NCBI RefSeq assembly: GCF_020622355.1
Contig: NZ_WHVL01000004.1
Location: 1 to 64,000 of the forward strand
Length of the DNA stretch: 64,000 nucleotides
Source of the DNA: Vreelandella malpeensis
GTDB taxonomy: Bacteria > Pseudomonadota > Gammaproteobacteria > Pseudomonadales > Halomonadaceae
Direction: 5' to 3'
Below are positions 1 through 10,632 of the stretch, piece by piece. Position numbers and translations under genes: made by a program. The notes under the pieces were generated by a model. That model worked only from the letters and a program-made list of their open reading frames with translations. It did not search any database and had not been told where the DNA came from. Positions within the stretch are counted from its first letter, which is position 1, and every line of letters starts with the position of its first letter.

Positions 1-2
1 CC

Positions 3-3000
3 GTCGCCACCGACCGCAACGGCAACGAGATCAACGCCAACACCGGCGTGGAGCTCGACGCGGTGGCGTCTGCCATCACCGTCGAAGCCACGGTCGACAA
101 CGGCGATGCCACCCTGGACATCCGCGGTACCACCACCGATGTGGCCCCGGGCAGTGTGGTGACGATCACCATCACCGACCAGAACGGCAACACCGTGACC
201 GCCGACGCCACTGTCAACGACGATGGCAGCTACGCCGTGGACGGCGTGGACGTCAGCGGCCTGATCGACGGCGACCTCACGGTTGAGGCGGTCGCCACCG
301 ACCGCAACGGCAACGAGATCAACGCCAACACCGGCGTGGAGCTCGATGCGGTGGCGTCTGCCATTACCGTCGAAGCGACCGTCGACAACGGCGATGCCAC
401 CCTGGATATCCGCGGCACCACCACCGACGTGGCCCCGGGCAGCGTGGTGACGATCACCATCACCGACCAGAACGGCAACACCGTGACCGCCGACGCCACT
501 GTCAACGACGATGGCAGCTACGCCGTGGACGGCGTGGACGTCAGCGGCCTGGTCGACGGCGATCTGACGGTTGAGGCGGTCGCTACCGACCGCAACGGCA
601 ACGAAATCAACGCCAACACCGGCGTGGAGCTCGATGCGGTGGCGTCTGCCATTACCGTCGAAGCCACGGTCGACAACGGCGACGCGACCCTGGATATCCG
701 TGGTACCACCACCGACGTGGCCCCGGGCAGCACCGTCACCCTGACCATCACCGACCAGAACGGTAACGTGGTCAACACCACCGCCACCGTGAACCCGGAC
801 GGCAGCTACGCCGTGGACGGCGTCGATGTCAGCACCCTGGTCGATGGCGATCTGACCATCGAAGCCGTGGCGACCGACCGCAACGGTAACGAGATCGACG
901 CTAGCACCGACGTGGTGCTGGATGCGGTCGAGAGCGCGATCACTGTCGAAGCAACGGTCGATGACACTGCCGCTACGCTGGACATCACGGGCACCACTAT
1001 CGATGTGGCGCCAGGTAATACCGTTACCCTGACCATCACCGACCAGAACGGTAACGTGGTCAACACCACCGCCACCGTGAACTCGGACGGCAGCTACCGC
1101 GTGGACGGCGTGGACGTCAGCGGTCTGGTCGACGGCGATCTCACGGTTGAGGCCGCCGCCACCGACCGCAACGGTAACGAAATCAACGCCAACACCGGCG
1201 TGGAACTCGACGCGGTGGCGTCCGCCATCACCGTCGAGGCCACGGTCGACAATGGCGATGCCACTCTGGACATCCGCGGCACCACCACCGACGTGACCCC
1301 GGGCAGCGTGGTGACGATCACCATCACCGACCAGAACGGCAACACCGTGACCGCCGATGCCACCGTCAACGATGACGGCAGCTACCGCGTGGACGGCGTG
1401 GACGTCAGCGGCCTGGTCGACGGCGATCTGACGGTTGAGGCGGTCGCTACCGACCGTAACGGCAACGAGATCAACGCCAACACCGGCGTGGAGCTCGACG
1501 CGGTGGCGTCTGCCATCACCGTCGAAGCCGCCGTCGATAACGATGGCCTGCTGCTGGATATCCGCGGTACCACCACGGATGTGGCGCCCAACAGCATCGT
1601 GTCACTCACGATCACCGACCAGAACGGCACGGTCATTCGCACCCAGGCAACGGTCAAGGCGGACGGCACCTACGAGGTGAACGACGTGGCGATCAGTGGG
1701 CTGGTGGATGGCGAGCTGACTATCGTGGCTGTTACTACTGACCGCAACGGCAACGAAATCAACGCCAACACCGGCGTGGAACTCGACGCGGTGGCCTCCG
1801 CCATCACCGTCGAGGCCACGGTCGACAACGGCGATGCCACCCTGGACATCCGCGGTACCACCACCGACGTGGCCCCGGGCAGCGTGGTGACGATCACCAT
1901 CACCGACCAAAACGGTAACACCGTGACCGCCGATGCCACCGTCAACGATGACGGCAGCTACAGCGTGGACGGTGTGGACGTCAGCGGGTTGGTCGACGGC
2001 GACCTCACCGTCGAAGCCGTTGCCACCGACCGCAACGGCAACGAAATCAACGCCAACACCGGTGTGGAGCTCGATGCGGTGGCGTCTGCCATTACCGTCG
2101 AAGCGACCGTCGACAACGGCGACGCGACCCTGGATATCCGTGGTACCACCACCGACGTGGCCCCGGGCAGCACCGTCACCCTGACCATCACCGACCAGAA
2201 CGGCAACGCCGTGACCGCCGATACCACCGTCAACGATGACGGCAGCTACAGCGTGGACGGCGTCGACGTCAGTGGCCTGGTCGACGGCGAGCTCACAGTT
2301 GAGGCGGTCGCTACCGACCGCAACGGCAACGAGATCGATGCACGAGACGCGGTAGAGTTGGATGTATATGAGCCGGGTGTGACTGTCGAACTTCTCGGAG
2401 CGGGCAGCGACGGCGTCTATAACATTGCTGAAATAGCGCAAGGTCAGCCCGGTAGCGTGACGGCGTCGATCACGTTGCAAGAAGGCACGCAAGTCGGTGA
2501 TACGCTGAGCGTTGTCGATGGTAACGGCTCGATCTTGTTCCGGGGCAACGTGACTCAGGCCCACCTGGACGATGGATTACAGGTCGAAGTACCGGTTGAG
2601 CAGGGAGCGACGAACGTAAGTATTACGGCCACCGTGCGCGACGGTCAGGGCAATCAAGCGACCAGCCAGGACAGCAAAGGCGTTTCGAATGTCGCGCCCG
2701 AGGCCAAGATCACCATCGACACCATCGCCGGTGACGACGTGATCGACGGTCGTGAAGCAACCCAGACCGTTACCGTAACGGGTAGCGTGGGCGGCGACGC
2801 GAAAGCGGGCGATACCGTGACCCTGACCGTGGGTGAGAGCAGCTACACCGGCACCGTGGGCGCGGATCTGACCTATGCCATCGACGTCCCCGGCGCGGTC
2901 CTTGCCCAGAACGATCAGGTCACTGCCGAGGTGACCGGTAGCGATGCGGCGGGCAACGCCTACGAGCAGGCGACCGAACGCGACTACGCCGTCAACGTCG

Positions 3001-6000
3001 ATGTCACTGCCACGTTGAGCTCTTTCTTGCACCCAGGGGGTGATGAGGATGCCTCGACGGTGACTTACACCGTCAAACTGGGCGCCCCGGTGGATGTGGA
3101 CAAGACCTTTACCTTCGAGGTCAACGGAGAAGCACAGACGATCACTGTAAAGGCGGGCGATAGCGTAGGCTCGGTGGATTACTTCTATAGCGACCCTGAT
3201 GTCTATCTGGATGACGATATCATTGGCCTGCCCACTGGTCTGACAGTGGACGGGGATGATACCGCCTGGCAATGGACGCTGGTTAACGATGCCAAGGCCT
3301 ACGACATCGACGATAGTATCGATGTCACAAACGTCAGTCTTAAGGCGATAATTACCAAAATCTCTCTCATCGACGTAAGCAATGTCGATGTGTCCAATAG
3401 CTTTAAAGTGACCGCTTACGGCACTGATGGCCAGAAGGCTAACCTGTCCAAGGTAATCGGCACTGATCACGATGGCTTCGGCGTCATGGGGCCAGCGTCG
3501 GGAGACGATCGTGAACTAGGGTTTGGTAACAACGGTGTCAGCGAAAAGATTGCTATTGATTTCAATAATGAAGTCAAAAGCTTCGACGTACAGTTCGCGT
3601 GGCGCAATAACAACGAAAAGGCCAAGGTCGAATTCATCGACGCTCAAGGCAACTCGGTTGGCTATGCGATCGTGTCCGGTGGGGGTACATCGAACAAAGC
3701 GATAGTGACCTACTACGATGCCGAGGGCCAAATTACTCGAGAAGAATCCGTACCTGGTGGCTCAGATCGGGTCGACCAAGCCTACCGTTTCGAGCCGGGC
3801 ACCGGGGACAGCTTCCTGCGCGCTGAGTTCACCGCGGTCGGGTTCGACGATGACTATCTCATCCACTCCATTACCTACAATGAGGTACTCAGCACAGGTA
3901 CCACTGCCATCACGGGCAAATCGGATATCGTGTTCGAAGTCGTCACGTCCAATCCGCCGGATCCAAGCAAGTATACTTTCTCCGGTAATGATTTCCCGAC
4001 GGCCCTGGTCGATATCGACGGTGTGATCCATACCGTGACACTTGATCGAAATGGTCGTGGCACCGTTGAAGTTACCGTCGATGGAGGTCGCGATGTCGTG
4101 GCTAACGTCATCGAGGTCAATGGCAACTTCGAAGCCGTCGATGTGCCGGTTGGCTTGACGTTGGAAGCGTATCCGCTGCCCGAGGCCACCATTACCCTCG
4201 ACACGATTGCCGGTGACGGTGTCGTCAATGCGAAAGAGGCGACGCAAACCATCAAGATCACGGGCACCGTCGGTGGCGATGCCAAGGTCGGGGATGCCAT
4301 TACGTTGACCGTGGGCGGACAGAACTACACCGGTCAGGTGGGAAGCGGTTCGACCTTCGCGATCAACGTGCCTGGAAGCGTATTGGCTGCTCACACCCAA
4401 GTGACGGCCACTGTCGATGGACGCGATGCCTTCGGTAATGCCTATACCGGATCGGCGAGCAAGTCCTACCTCGTCGATACCCAGGCGCCGAGTGCTGGCA
4501 CGACGACCCTGACCATCGATGATGTGACCAGTGACAATACGGTGAGCGTCAAGGAAGCGGCGGGTACGATCAACCTGACAGGTCGCGTGACAGGGGAGTT
4601 CACAAGCGGAGACGTGGTCACGCTGATCATCAACCAGAAGACCTACCAGACCCGAGTGGATGGCTCCGGCAAATGGAACGTCGACGTGTCGGGTAACGAT
4701 CTGTTCGTGGATAGTGATCAGCGAATCGACGGTTCCGTGGCGGCGACCGATACCGCAGGCAATGTGGGTAACGTCACGGCGGTGAAGGCCTACGGCGTAC
4801 AGCCAACCATCAGTGTCAACGAAGGCATGTTGAAAGGCCTCGATGTACTGGTCGATGAAACCGGGCTGCGTAAAGAATCCTCGGTCTCGTCCACGACCAA
4901 CTTCTCGAAGGCGTTCGATGTGGGATATGCCTCGGGGCAAGAGGGTACGGCGTCCTATCAATTGGCTCTGGATCCCAGTGCGGATCAGGGACCGATGCTT
5001 AAAGCTTCAACCACCGGCGAGAATATCACCTTGGCCATGCAAGGGGGTAAGGTGGTGGGCCTGACCGAGAGTGGGCAGGTGGCCTTCGAGGTCAACGTCA
5101 ATCAAGGCGGCGACGTCACGCTGACCCAGCATATGGCGATCCACCATCCGGATCCCACCCGCGGTGATGAAGTCCTGCCACTCAAGGATGCGGGTATCAA
5201 GCTGATCGTGACGGCGAGCCAGAACGGTATGGCGTCTTCCAGCAACCAGGCAGACATCAAACTCGGTAGCCATCTGAAGTTCGAGGATGACGGCATCACC
5301 TTGAGTCAAGATGCCAGTGACTATCATGCGATTGCGCGGGATGTACCCAAGGTTCTCAACGGCACCTTCGATCTGTCGTCCCCGACGATCAGCGATACCA
5401 AGAGCAGTACGTTCAACGGTTTCACCGTTACGGCGCAAGGTTTTACATCTGCAACGGACTCTACACTCACCGATGCGCAGGTTTACCGCAACGCGAATGG
5501 TATGGGGGTCAACAGCAACGGAAGCCCGTACCATAAGATCAATAGCGAGATCGATTACCGCTTGTTCAAGGATGGCACGGCGGCGTCGGAAGTGCTGGTC
5601 TTCAAGCTCAACCCGGGAAGTCTGGCGTTCGGTCTGAAGGCTCAGTTCAGCGCAATGTTTGGCGGTGAACTCGAAAAAGGCATGGTGGAGTTCTATCGCG
5701 GCGGTGAGCGAATCGGCAGTCGCGAGTTCTCTTCCGATGCCGCCAGCGGTATCTACGCGGGCGACTTCAAATCGATTCCTGGTGGGTTCGACGAAGTCCG
5801 TTTCATGGCGACGGATAATGGACGCAAGGATTTCGTCGACAACAGTGACTACGCCATCAAGAGCATCACGTTCTACGGCGAGGTGCCGAACCAGGTCATC
5901 GCCAGTGCTCATGGCAAGGTCACGGCCGAAGCAGCGGACGGTGTGCGTGACTTCAGCTTCAAGGGCCTGGTCAACGATTACGGTTACAAGATCACCGTAC

Positions 6001-7451
6001 TCAACGATGGAAGCTCGCTGGTGGCTCGTGACGCTGAGGGTGCCAAGGTCTTCGGTCTCGAGCTTTCCAAGGAAACCGGGCGATGGGATTTCCTCCAGTA
6101 CAAGGCGATCCCCGAGGACATCAAGTTCGTGATCGAAGCCACTGATGGCGACGGTGACAAGGCCTCGACCACCGTGACGCTGGATGCCTACGCCGACCCG
6201 ATCCCGGTCGTGAATATCGAGAGCGTGACCACGGGACAGGAAGTCGGTGTCAACGTGCTGACGAAAGTATGGGGCAGCCTGGCGGATAATACCTTTGGTA
6301 CTTCGAGCACGGCGGTCAACACGGGGAACGCGTCTCAGCAGATAGGTGGCTCTAGCTTAGCCACTAGTACAACACGTGCTTTGAGCATACAGTCTCGCGA
6401 CGGCAGTAACGAAACGGCGTATTTACAGGTCGGAGACACTTATACCCTGGCTTGGCAGGAATATGTTTCAACGTGGCTGGGAGGCAGTTGGCAAGCTAAA
6501 AGCATGCAGGCCACGGTAACGCGCTCCGACAGGTCTGCCCTTGATGACTCAGCAAGAGATATTGTGGTTTTCTCCGGAACGATCAATGGTTCAGCTCAAA
6601 CCCTTGTCATTGATAGTAAGGGTATCGCTGGAGGCAATTCAGCCTACCGTACCAACGATCAGTTTCCCGATAGCACAGTCGGTTTCCGCGAGATGGATAT
6701 TTCCGGCTCCTCTGCGCCCAACGCATCGGTCAAGATCACCGATGGCAACGGCAAGTTGATCGAGACGGTCAAGGCTAATGAGGACGGGCAGTGGACGACC
6801 CCGCTCAAGCGCCTGGAGGCTGCATCGGGCAAGCTGGTGGCAACGGCCACGGATGAAGCGGGTAATATCACCACCGATACCAAGAACTACCAGTTGGGTG
6901 ACAAGGGCGACAATGCCCTGACCGGTACTCAGGGTAACGACATTCTCTACGGCGGTGCCGGTAACGACACGCTGGTGGGTGGCGATGGCGACGATATTCT
7001 GATCGGCGGTAAAGGAAACGATACCCTTTACGGTGGCGCAGGTAACGATACCCTGATCGGCGGGCCAGGCAATGATACGCTCTATGGTGGCGCCGGGGCG
7101 GATACGTTCAAGTGGTCGTTTGGTGATCAGGGCGCAACCAGCAATCCGGCGGTAGATACCGTGATGGACTTCAAGAAGGGCGTTTACGGTCAGGATGCTC
7201 AGGCCGACCGGCTGGATCTGGCGGACTTACTGCAAGGTGAAAGTAGCGATAATATCGACCAGTTCATCCACGCCGAGCAGAAGGGCAGCGATACCGTGCT
7301 GCACATCAAGTCCGATGGCGGCCTGGCAGCCAACAACACCAATGCGGACCAGCGCATCGTGCTGAAGGACGTCACCATGCCCCAAGGCGAGAGTTCCTCG
7401 GACTTTATCCAGAGCCTGCTCGACCAGCACCAGCTGAAGATCGACCAGTAA
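3..7451 (+). CDS. Giant RTX adhesin, type I secreted (3' part; start lies outside the window)
   Basis: The frame is already open at the left edge, so the N-terminus, including any retention module and LapG cleavage site, is missing. About 2,480 residues are visible. In order they are: eight 96-residue Ig-like repeats (to about 2354); Ig-like modules of another type, each introduced by a TIAGD segment (about 2700-3000 and 4190-4480); two similar ~170-residue non-repeat modules (about 3390-3890 and 5400-5890); a further Ig-like unit near 6690-6890; six Ca-binding RTX nonapeptides (6933-7094); and an acidic tail with a DxxMDFxxG-type segment typical of type I secretion targets. The protein should be exported by an ABC/MFP/TolC system and hold cells to surfaces or to each other. 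The adjacent lapG-lapD pair supports a LapA/BapA-type role. Start codons inside the repeats are not real starts. Family assignment is firm; ligand unknown. Confidence 0.93.
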   Translation, partial: VATDRNGNEINANTGVELDAVASAITVEATVDNGDATLDIRGTTTDVAPGSVVTITITDQNGNTVTADATVNDDGSYAVDGVDVSGLIDGDLTVEAVATDRNGNEINANTGVELDAVASAITVEATVDNGDATLDIRGTTTDVAPGSVVTITITDQNGNTVTADATVNDDGSYAVDGVDVSGLVDGDLTVEAVATDRNGNEINANTGVELDAVASAITVEATVDNGDATLDIRGTTTDVAPGSTVTLTITDQNGNVVNTTATVNPDGSYAVDGVDVSTLVDGDLTIEAVATDRNGNEIDASTDVVLDAVESAITVEATVDDTAATLDITGTTIDVAPGNTVTLTITDQNGNVVNTTATVNSDGSYRVDGVDVSGLVDGDLTVEAAATDRNGNEINANTGVELDAVASAITVEATVDNGDATLDIRGTTTDVTPGSVVTITITDQNGNTVTADATVNDDGSYRVDGVDVSGLVDGDLTVEAVATDRNGNEINANTGVELDAVASAITVEAAVDNDGLLLDIRGTTTDVAPNSIVSLTITDQNGTVIRTQATVKADGTYEVNDVAISGLVDGELTIVAVTTDRNGNEINANTGVELDAVASAITVEATVDNGDATLDIRGTTTDVAPGSVVTITITDQNGNTVTADATVNDDGSYSVDGVDVSGLVDGDLTVEAVATDRNGNEINANTGVELDAVASAITVEATVDNGDATLDIRGTTTDVAPGSTVTLTITDQNGNAVTADTTVNDDGSYSVDGVDVSGLVDGELTVEAVATDRNGNEIDARDAVELDVYEPGVTVELLGAGSDGVYNIAEIAQGQPGSVTASITLQEGTQVGDTLSVVDGNGSILFRGNVTQAHLDDGLQVEVPVEQGATNVSITATVRDGQGNQATSQDSKGVSNVAPEAKITIDTIAGDDVIDGREATQTVTVTGSVGGDAKAGDTVTLTVGESSYTGTVGADLTYAIDVPGAVLAQNDQVTAEVTGSDAAGNAYEQATERDYAVNVDVTATLSSFLHPGGDEDASTVTYTVKLGAPVDVDKTFTFEVNGEAQTITVKAGDSVGSVDYFYSDPDVYLDDDIIGLPTGLTVDGDDTAWQWTLVNDAKAYDIDDSIDVTNVSLKAIITKISLIDVSNVDVSNSFKVTAYGTDGQKANLSKVIGTDHDGFGVMGPASGDDRELGFGNNGVSEKIAIDFNNEVKSFDVQFAWRNNNEKAKVEFIDAQGNSVGYAIVSGGGTSNKAIVTYYDAEGQITREESVPGGSDRVDQAYRFEPGTGDSFLRAEFTAVGFDDDYLIHSITYNEVLSTGTTAITGKSDIVFEVVTSNPPDPSKYTFSGNDFPTALVDIDGVIHTVTLDRNGRGTVEVTVDGGRDVVANVIEVNGNFEAVDVPVGLTLEAYPLPEATITLDTIAGDGVVNAKEATQTIKITGTVGGDAKVGDAITLTVGGQNYTGQVGSGSTFAINVPGSVLAAHTQVTATVDGRDAFGNAYTGSASKSYLVDTQAPSAGTTTLTIDDVTSDNTVSVKEAAGTINLTGRVTGEFTSGDVVTLIINQKTYQTRVDGSGKWNVDVSGNDLFVDSDQRIDGSVAATDTAGNVGNVTAVKAYGVQPTISVNEGMLKGLDVLVDETGLRKESSVSSTTNFSKAFDVGYASGQEGTASYQLALDPSADQGPMLKASTTGENITLAMQGGKVVGLTESGQVAFEVNVNQGGDVTLTQHMAIHHPDPTRGDEVLPLKDAGIKLIVTASQNGMASSSNQADIKLGSHLKFEDDGITLSQDASDYHAIARDVPKVLNGTFDLSSPTISDTKSSTFNGFTVTAQGFTSATDSTLTDAQVYRNANGMGVNSNGSPYHKINSEIDYRLFKDGTAASEVLVFKLNPGSLAFGLKAQFSAMFGGELEKGMVEFYRGGERIGSREFSSDAASGIYAGDFKSIPGGFDEVRFMATDNGRKDFVDNSDYAIKSITFYGEVPNQVIASAHGKVTAEAADGVRDFSFKGLVNDYGYKITVLNDGSSLVARDAEGAKVFGLELSKETGRWDFLQYKAIPEDIKFVIEATDGDGDKASTTVTLDAYADPIPVVNIESVTTGQEVGVNVLTKVWGSLADNTFGTSSTAVNTGNASQQIGGSSLATSTTRALSIQSRDGSNETAYLQVGDTYTLAWQEYVSTWLGGSWQAKSMQATVTRSDRSALDDSARDIVVFSGTINGSAQTLVIDSKGIAGGNSAYRTNDQFPDSTVGFREMDISGSSAPNASVKITDGNGKLIETVKANEDGQWTTPLKRLEAASGKLVATATDEAGNITTDTKNYQLGDKGDNALTGTQGNDILYGGAGNDTLVGGDGDDILIGGKGNDTLYGGAGNDTLIGGPGNDTLYGGAGADTFKWSFGDQGATSNPAVDTVMDFKKGVYGQDAQADRLDLADLLQGESSDNIDQFIHAEQKGSDTVLHIKSDGGLAANNTNADQRIVLKDVTMPQGESSSDFIQSLLDQHQLKIDQ
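51..2354 (+). repeat. Eight tandem 288-bp (96-aa) adhesin repeats
   Basis: Units begin near 51, 339, 627, 915, 1203, 1491, 1779 and 2067, each opening with a (E/V)LDAV(A/E)SAITVEA segment. Units 1, 2, 5 and 7 are almost identical in DNA as well as protein. Units 4 (915-1202) and 6 (1491-1778) are clearly diverged, and units 3 and 8 share a variant second half ([12 protein letters not shown]). The array continues to the left of the window, since its last visible residues before 51 belong to a preceding unit. Such arrays expand and shrink by recombination and are prone to assembly collapse. Confidence 0.95.
6933..7094 (+). repeat. Six RTX nonapeptide repeats (GGxGxDxUx)
   Basis: Six consecutive nine-residue units of the form GNDTLYGGA are encoded here, followed by a truncated GADTF unit. 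They form a Ca-binding parallel beta-roll after secretion and mark the protein as a type I secretion substrate. Confidence 0.93.
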
Positions 7452-7493
7452 GGCGCTAAGCTATAGCGAGAACAGAAGCCGTACCGAAGACAG

Positions 7494-7518
7494 AGGCCGC
7501 CGCAAGGCGGCCTTTTTT
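7494..7518 (+). terminator. Rho-independent terminator of the adhesin gene
   Basis: A perfect 8-bp stem (AGGCCGCC / GGCGGCCT) with a GCAA tetraloop is followed by six T. It lies 43 bp after the adhesin stop codon. Confidence 0.9.
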
Positions 7519-7557
7519 AACCCCGAACGCTGGTCGATGGCCAGTAGAGAGAGCATG

Positions 7558-7881
7558 ATGTTTCATATCAAACGCAACACCGCCGGCGAGATCGTGCTGC
7601 TGAGTCGGGAAGCCTCGGGCGAGTATCACGAGCAGATCGCCGCAGACGACCCTGAAGTGCTCGCCTTTCTGGCCGGTCAATCCAGTATCAAGGCGAACTT
7701 TCTTGCCTCGGATCTGGCCTTCGTGCGCGTGGTGGAAGACTTAATGGAGGTGCTGCTCGACAAGGGGGTGATCTCGTTTACCGATCTGCCCGAAGCGGCG
7801 CAGCACAAGGTGATGCAGCGCAAGTCGCTGCGGGCCAAGAACAATGTCAATCTGATCGGCGAAGACGGCGGCATCATCTGA
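7558..7881 (+). CDS. Small conserved gammaproteobacterial protein (family loosely named 'tryptophan synthase subunit beta like')
   Basis: About 107 residues, acidic to neutral, with no signal peptide or membrane segment. The N-terminus (MFHIKRNTAGEI) and the segment VVEDLMEVLLDKGVISFTDLPEAAQ match a small protein family common in Pseudomonas and Halomonas. Databases give that family a misleading tryptophan-synthase name, and no enzymatic residues are apparent. The ATG at 7558 is chosen because an AGAGAGAG purine run lies just upstream and homologues begin MFxxKRN; ATGs at 7537 and 7555 are alternatives. It lies between the adhesin terminator and the convergent lapD gene, so a link with adhesin control is possible but rests on position only. 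Confidence 0.75.
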   Translation: MFHIKRNTAGEIVLLSREASGEYHEQIAADDPEVLAFLAGQSSIKANFLASDLAFVRVVEDLMEVLLDKGVISFTDLPEAAQHKVMQRKSLRAKNNVNLIGEDGGII

Positions 7882-7899
7882 TATCGCCGCGCGGCTGAC

Positions 7900-9795
7900 T
7901 CAGGAAAGGCGAACGCCGGGGCCGGTGGCACCATCCACGCCGATGCGATAAAGCTGGGTCAACTCCTGCTGGTCAACCACCCCTTCGGCGATGACCAGGA
8001 TGCCCAGCGAGTGGCAAAGCGTCGTCATGCCGCGCAGGAGGGTCTGCTGCTCGAGCGAGGCGTGAATGCCACGTACCAGGCTTGCATCCACTTTCAGGTA
8101 GGCGAGCCCGATATCCTGCAGGTCCGCCAGGCGAGTGAACTCGGCGCCCACGTGCTCGAGGCCGAAGGCGCACTCCAGGTGGCGAAGAGCACTACAGAAC
8201 GCGCGCAGGCTAGCAATCGCACGCGGGTCCTGCGAAGCGGGAAGATCGAAGCATAGCCGCGCGGCGAGCGCCGGGCTCTTCTCGAGCAGGGCGCGCAGCT
8301 CATTGGTGAACTGCGCATCCATGATCGCGGCCAGCGACAGGTTGACGCCAAGGCGCACCTCGGGCTCGGCGCGAAGCTGCTCCAGCGCACGCTTGATCAC
8401 CGCCATGTCGAGCGCGGGTTCGAGGCCGAAGCGTGCAAGCCAGGGAATGAACACGCCGGCGCTTTGCCACTGTGTATCGAGCTCGAGGCGCGCGGGGCTC
8501 TCGAAGTGGATCACCCGCTGGTAAGCGTTGAGGACCGGGTAACGGCCCAGGTCCGGGCCCTGCAGAATGGCAAGCTCGAGCGCCGAGCGCCAGGCGGCAT
8601 GGGTGGTGAACAGTGCCGGTCGCTCGCGCTCGCGAATCACCACATTGGCCGTAGCGTGTGCAGCTTCGGCCTCGGCAAGAGCGGTATCGAGCGTGGCCAT
8701 CAAGGCGCTGCGCTCGTCCTGAGGTGAGTAGGCGGTGAGCGCGGCAGGCAGGCGCACGTCCTTCAGGGCGATGTCCGCCAGCGTTTGGCGCAGATGTGCG
8801 TGCAGCGCGTCGAGATCGGTCTGACGGGGCAGCGCCAGTATGAAGTCGCTGCCGTTGAGGCGACCGACCAGCGCGGTCTGCGCGTCGCCGTCCAGGCTGT
8901 CGAGCCGGTTCACCAGCTCCACCAGCAGCGTATCGACTGCGTCATGGCCCAGCCGGTCGTTGAGCGCGGCCAGCGCCTGCACCCGCACCATGGCAAGGGC
9001 CCCGGTCGCACGGGCATCGTCGCCTTCCAGCAGTGCCGAGAGCCGGGCCATGAAAGCGTTGCGGTCGAGCGCGCCGGTCAGCCGGTCGTGCTGCAGGTCG
9101 CGGCGCAACTCGTCAAGCTTCTGGCTCTCCTGGGTCAGCATCTGGCGCACGCTATCGGAAAGCGCGTTCATCGCCTGGGTCACGTCGCGAAGCTCGCGGG
9201 TGCTGGGCTCCTGGATGGTGGTGAAACGCCGCCGGCTGATATCGCGGGCCTGGGCGACCACTCGCGCGAGCGGGCGCTTGATGCTGCTCACGAGCACCGC
9301 GGCTACGGCCAGGCTCGCCAGCGCCGCCAACAGAAACCAGCCCGCAAGCTCGATGACGCTGCGCCAAAGCGACGCGTAGGCGAAACTGTAGTGGCTTTGC
9401 AGCGTCAACGTGCCGAATTGCTGCCAGCCATCCTGCACGGTGGCGGTACCCGGCGGAATGTCGAAATCGACGAGCCCGCGAAACCACTCGGGCACGTCGC
9501 CCCGGTAGTCGCTTGCAAGGCGCTCCACCAGTACCTCGCCGCCGGTGTCGCGCAGTACGATCTCGCGGTAATAGCCGGTATCGAACTGGGCGGCGATCAA
9601 GAGCTCCTGCGTGACGATATCCTTGTCCAGCTGGCTCATCGAAAGGGCCAGGGCGTTGGCGTTGTCCTCGTTCTTGATGCGGATCTCCTGCTCGATGTAG
9701 AACCGGCTGGTGGTGATGCTGATCGCAAGGCTTCCGATGAAGGAGAGCAGCAGCAGGGCGATGATGGCAAGCCAGAGCTGTTTGATGAGTGACAT
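7900..9795 (-). CDS. lapD: LapD-type c-di-GMP receptor (degenerate GGDEF-EAL)
   Basis: 631 residues: TM1 (about 7-27), a periplasmic LapD/MoxY-type domain (28-145) containing GWQQFG, TM2 (about 148-171), a HAMP segment, then GGDEF (about 235-395) and EAL (about 400-631) domains. The GGDEF signature is replaced by NGSDF and the EAL signature is not recognisable near residue 400, as expected for a receptor without cyclase or phosphodiesterase activity. In the known system, c-di-GMP binding to the EAL domain makes the periplasmic domain sequester the protease LapG, leaving the adhesin on the surface. The Trp of GWQQFG (residue 124) corresponds to the LapG-contact Trp described in Pseudomonas LapD. 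It lies 11 bp downstream of lapG in the same transcript. Confidence 0.92.
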   Translation of the reverse strand: MSLIKQLWLAIIALLLLSFIGSLAISITTSRFYIEQEIRIKNEDNANALALSMSQLDKDIVTQELLIAAQFDTGYYREIVLRDTGGEVLVERLASDYRGDVPEWFRGLVDFDIPPGTATVQDGWQQFGTLTLQSHYSFAYASLWRSVIELAGWFLLAALASLAVAAVLVSSIKRPLARVVAQARDISRRRFTTIQEPSTRELRDVTQAMNALSDSVRQMLTQESQKLDELRRDLQHDRLTGALDRNAFMARLSALLEGDDARATGALAMVRVQALAALNDRLGHDAVDTLLVELVNRLDSLDGDAQTALVGRLNGSDFILALPRQTDLDALHAHLRQTLADIALKDVRLPAALTAYSPQDERSALMATLDTALAEAEAAHATANVVIRERERPALFTTHAAWRSALELAILQGPDLGRYPVLNAYQRVIHFESPARLELDTQWQSAGVFIPWLARFGLEPALDMAVIKRALEQLRAEPEVRLGVNLSLAAIMDAQFTNELRALLEKSPALAARLCFDLPASQDPRAIASLRAFCSALRHLECAFGLEHVGAEFTRLADLQDIGLAYLKVDASLVRGIHASLEQQTLLRGMTTLCHSLGILVIAEGVVDQQELTQLYRIGVDGATGPGVRLS

Positions 9796-9806
9796 GATGA
9801 ATCCTT

Positions 9807-10511
9807 CTAGAGAAAGCCTTGAGATTGCATACGTTCGAGCACGCCGCGCCAGCGCGAGAGTCGCGCCAGCGGATCGGCGCGCGATTGCGACGAGCCGCCG
9901 GCCCAGAGCCCTTCGCTGTTGAAGCTGAACAGCGGGTCCAGGTCGGTGCGTTGTGAGGCAGGGGAGATCGAGGGGGCGATGTTGTCGAGGATCTGCGGCT
10001 CGGCGTCGGGCGTGGCGTAGTAGCCCAGCACCATGTGGGCCTGGGTGACCTGGCTTCGCCCCAGCCGGGCGCGCACATAGATCATGCGCAGCCGCTCGCC
10101 GGGCACGCCCAGCTGCTTGAGCGTGACATACTTGGCGATCGAGTAATCTTCGCAGTCCCCCTGGCCCTTGCCCATGGCTTCCAGCGGCGTGGCCCAGAAA
10201 TCCTCTTCCCCCCAGGTCACGATATCGTCGACCCAGCGAATATGCCGGTTGAAGAAGTCGTTGACCTCGCGAAGCTGGGTCTGCACATCATGGCCGGCCA
10301 GCCGCTCGAGCAGTGCGAACCAGGCCTCGAGCACATCGAGCCGGCCCTGGCCGTAGAGCATCGCCATGCGCTGGCGAAGGCGCTCGGGATCGAAGGCGCT
10401 CGCCGGAAAGGAGAGAAGCCCCAACCCCGCGCCCAGCGACAACAGCCCGAAGGCGCCGAGCAGTGCGCGCCTGGACACCATCGAACGAGAAACGAGAGAA
10501 CCGTTAGGCAT
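9807..10511 (-). CDS. lapG: LapG-type periplasmic cysteine protease (bacterial transglutaminase-like)
   Basis: 234 residues from the ATG at 10511. A basic N-terminus and hydrophobic stretch (about 14-39, ending ASAF) form an export signal. The catalytic triad is visible as Cys120 in GDCEDYSIAK, His159 in QAHMVLGYY and Asp176 in ILDNI. LapG is a Ca-dependent protease that cuts the N-terminal part of LapA/BapA-type adhesins and releases them when c-di-GMP is low; the acidic residues after Cys120 fit the Ca site. The likely substrate is the adhesin ending at 7451, whose cleavage region is outside the window. A longer frame to 10577 exists, but its extra residues look non-coding. Transcribed with lapD. 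Confidence 0.92.
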   Translation of the reverse strand: MPNGSLVSRSMVSRRALLGAFGLLSLGAGLGLLSFPASAFDPERLRQRMAMLYGQGRLDVLEAWFALLERLAGHDVQTQLREVNDFFNRHIRWVDDIVTWGEEDFWATPLEAMGKGQGDCEDYSIAKYVTLKQLGVPGERLRMIYVRARLGRSQVTQAHMVLGYYATPDAEPQILDNIAPSISPASQRTDLDPLFSFNSEGLWAGGSSQSRADPLARLSRWRGVLERMQSQGFL

Positions 10512-10576
10512 GAACGCCCTGAGCCGCCATCGAATGAGGCTTAAGATTACAAGCTCGTATCCACCAGCGCTATACA

Positions 10577-10607
10577 CCTCATGCTAAAAAGCGCCGATGG
10601 CATGAGG
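10577..10607. other. Inverted repeat between tesA and lapG
   Basis: Eight-bp arms CCTCATGC / GCATGAGG are separated by 15 nt. On the minus strand this follows the tesA stop and precedes lapG. There is no T-run, so it is either a weak terminator or an operator. Confidence 0.35.
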
Positions 10608-10632
10608 GTCGTCATCATCGCAAGCGGGCGTG

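Noticed and set aside
230..2564. Many long open frames on the minus strand across the adhesin repeats (including one of 320 codons at 1602-2564)
   Set aside because: They repeat with the 288-bp period, have low-complexity composition, and exist only because GC-rich codons on the plus strand leave the complementary frames open.
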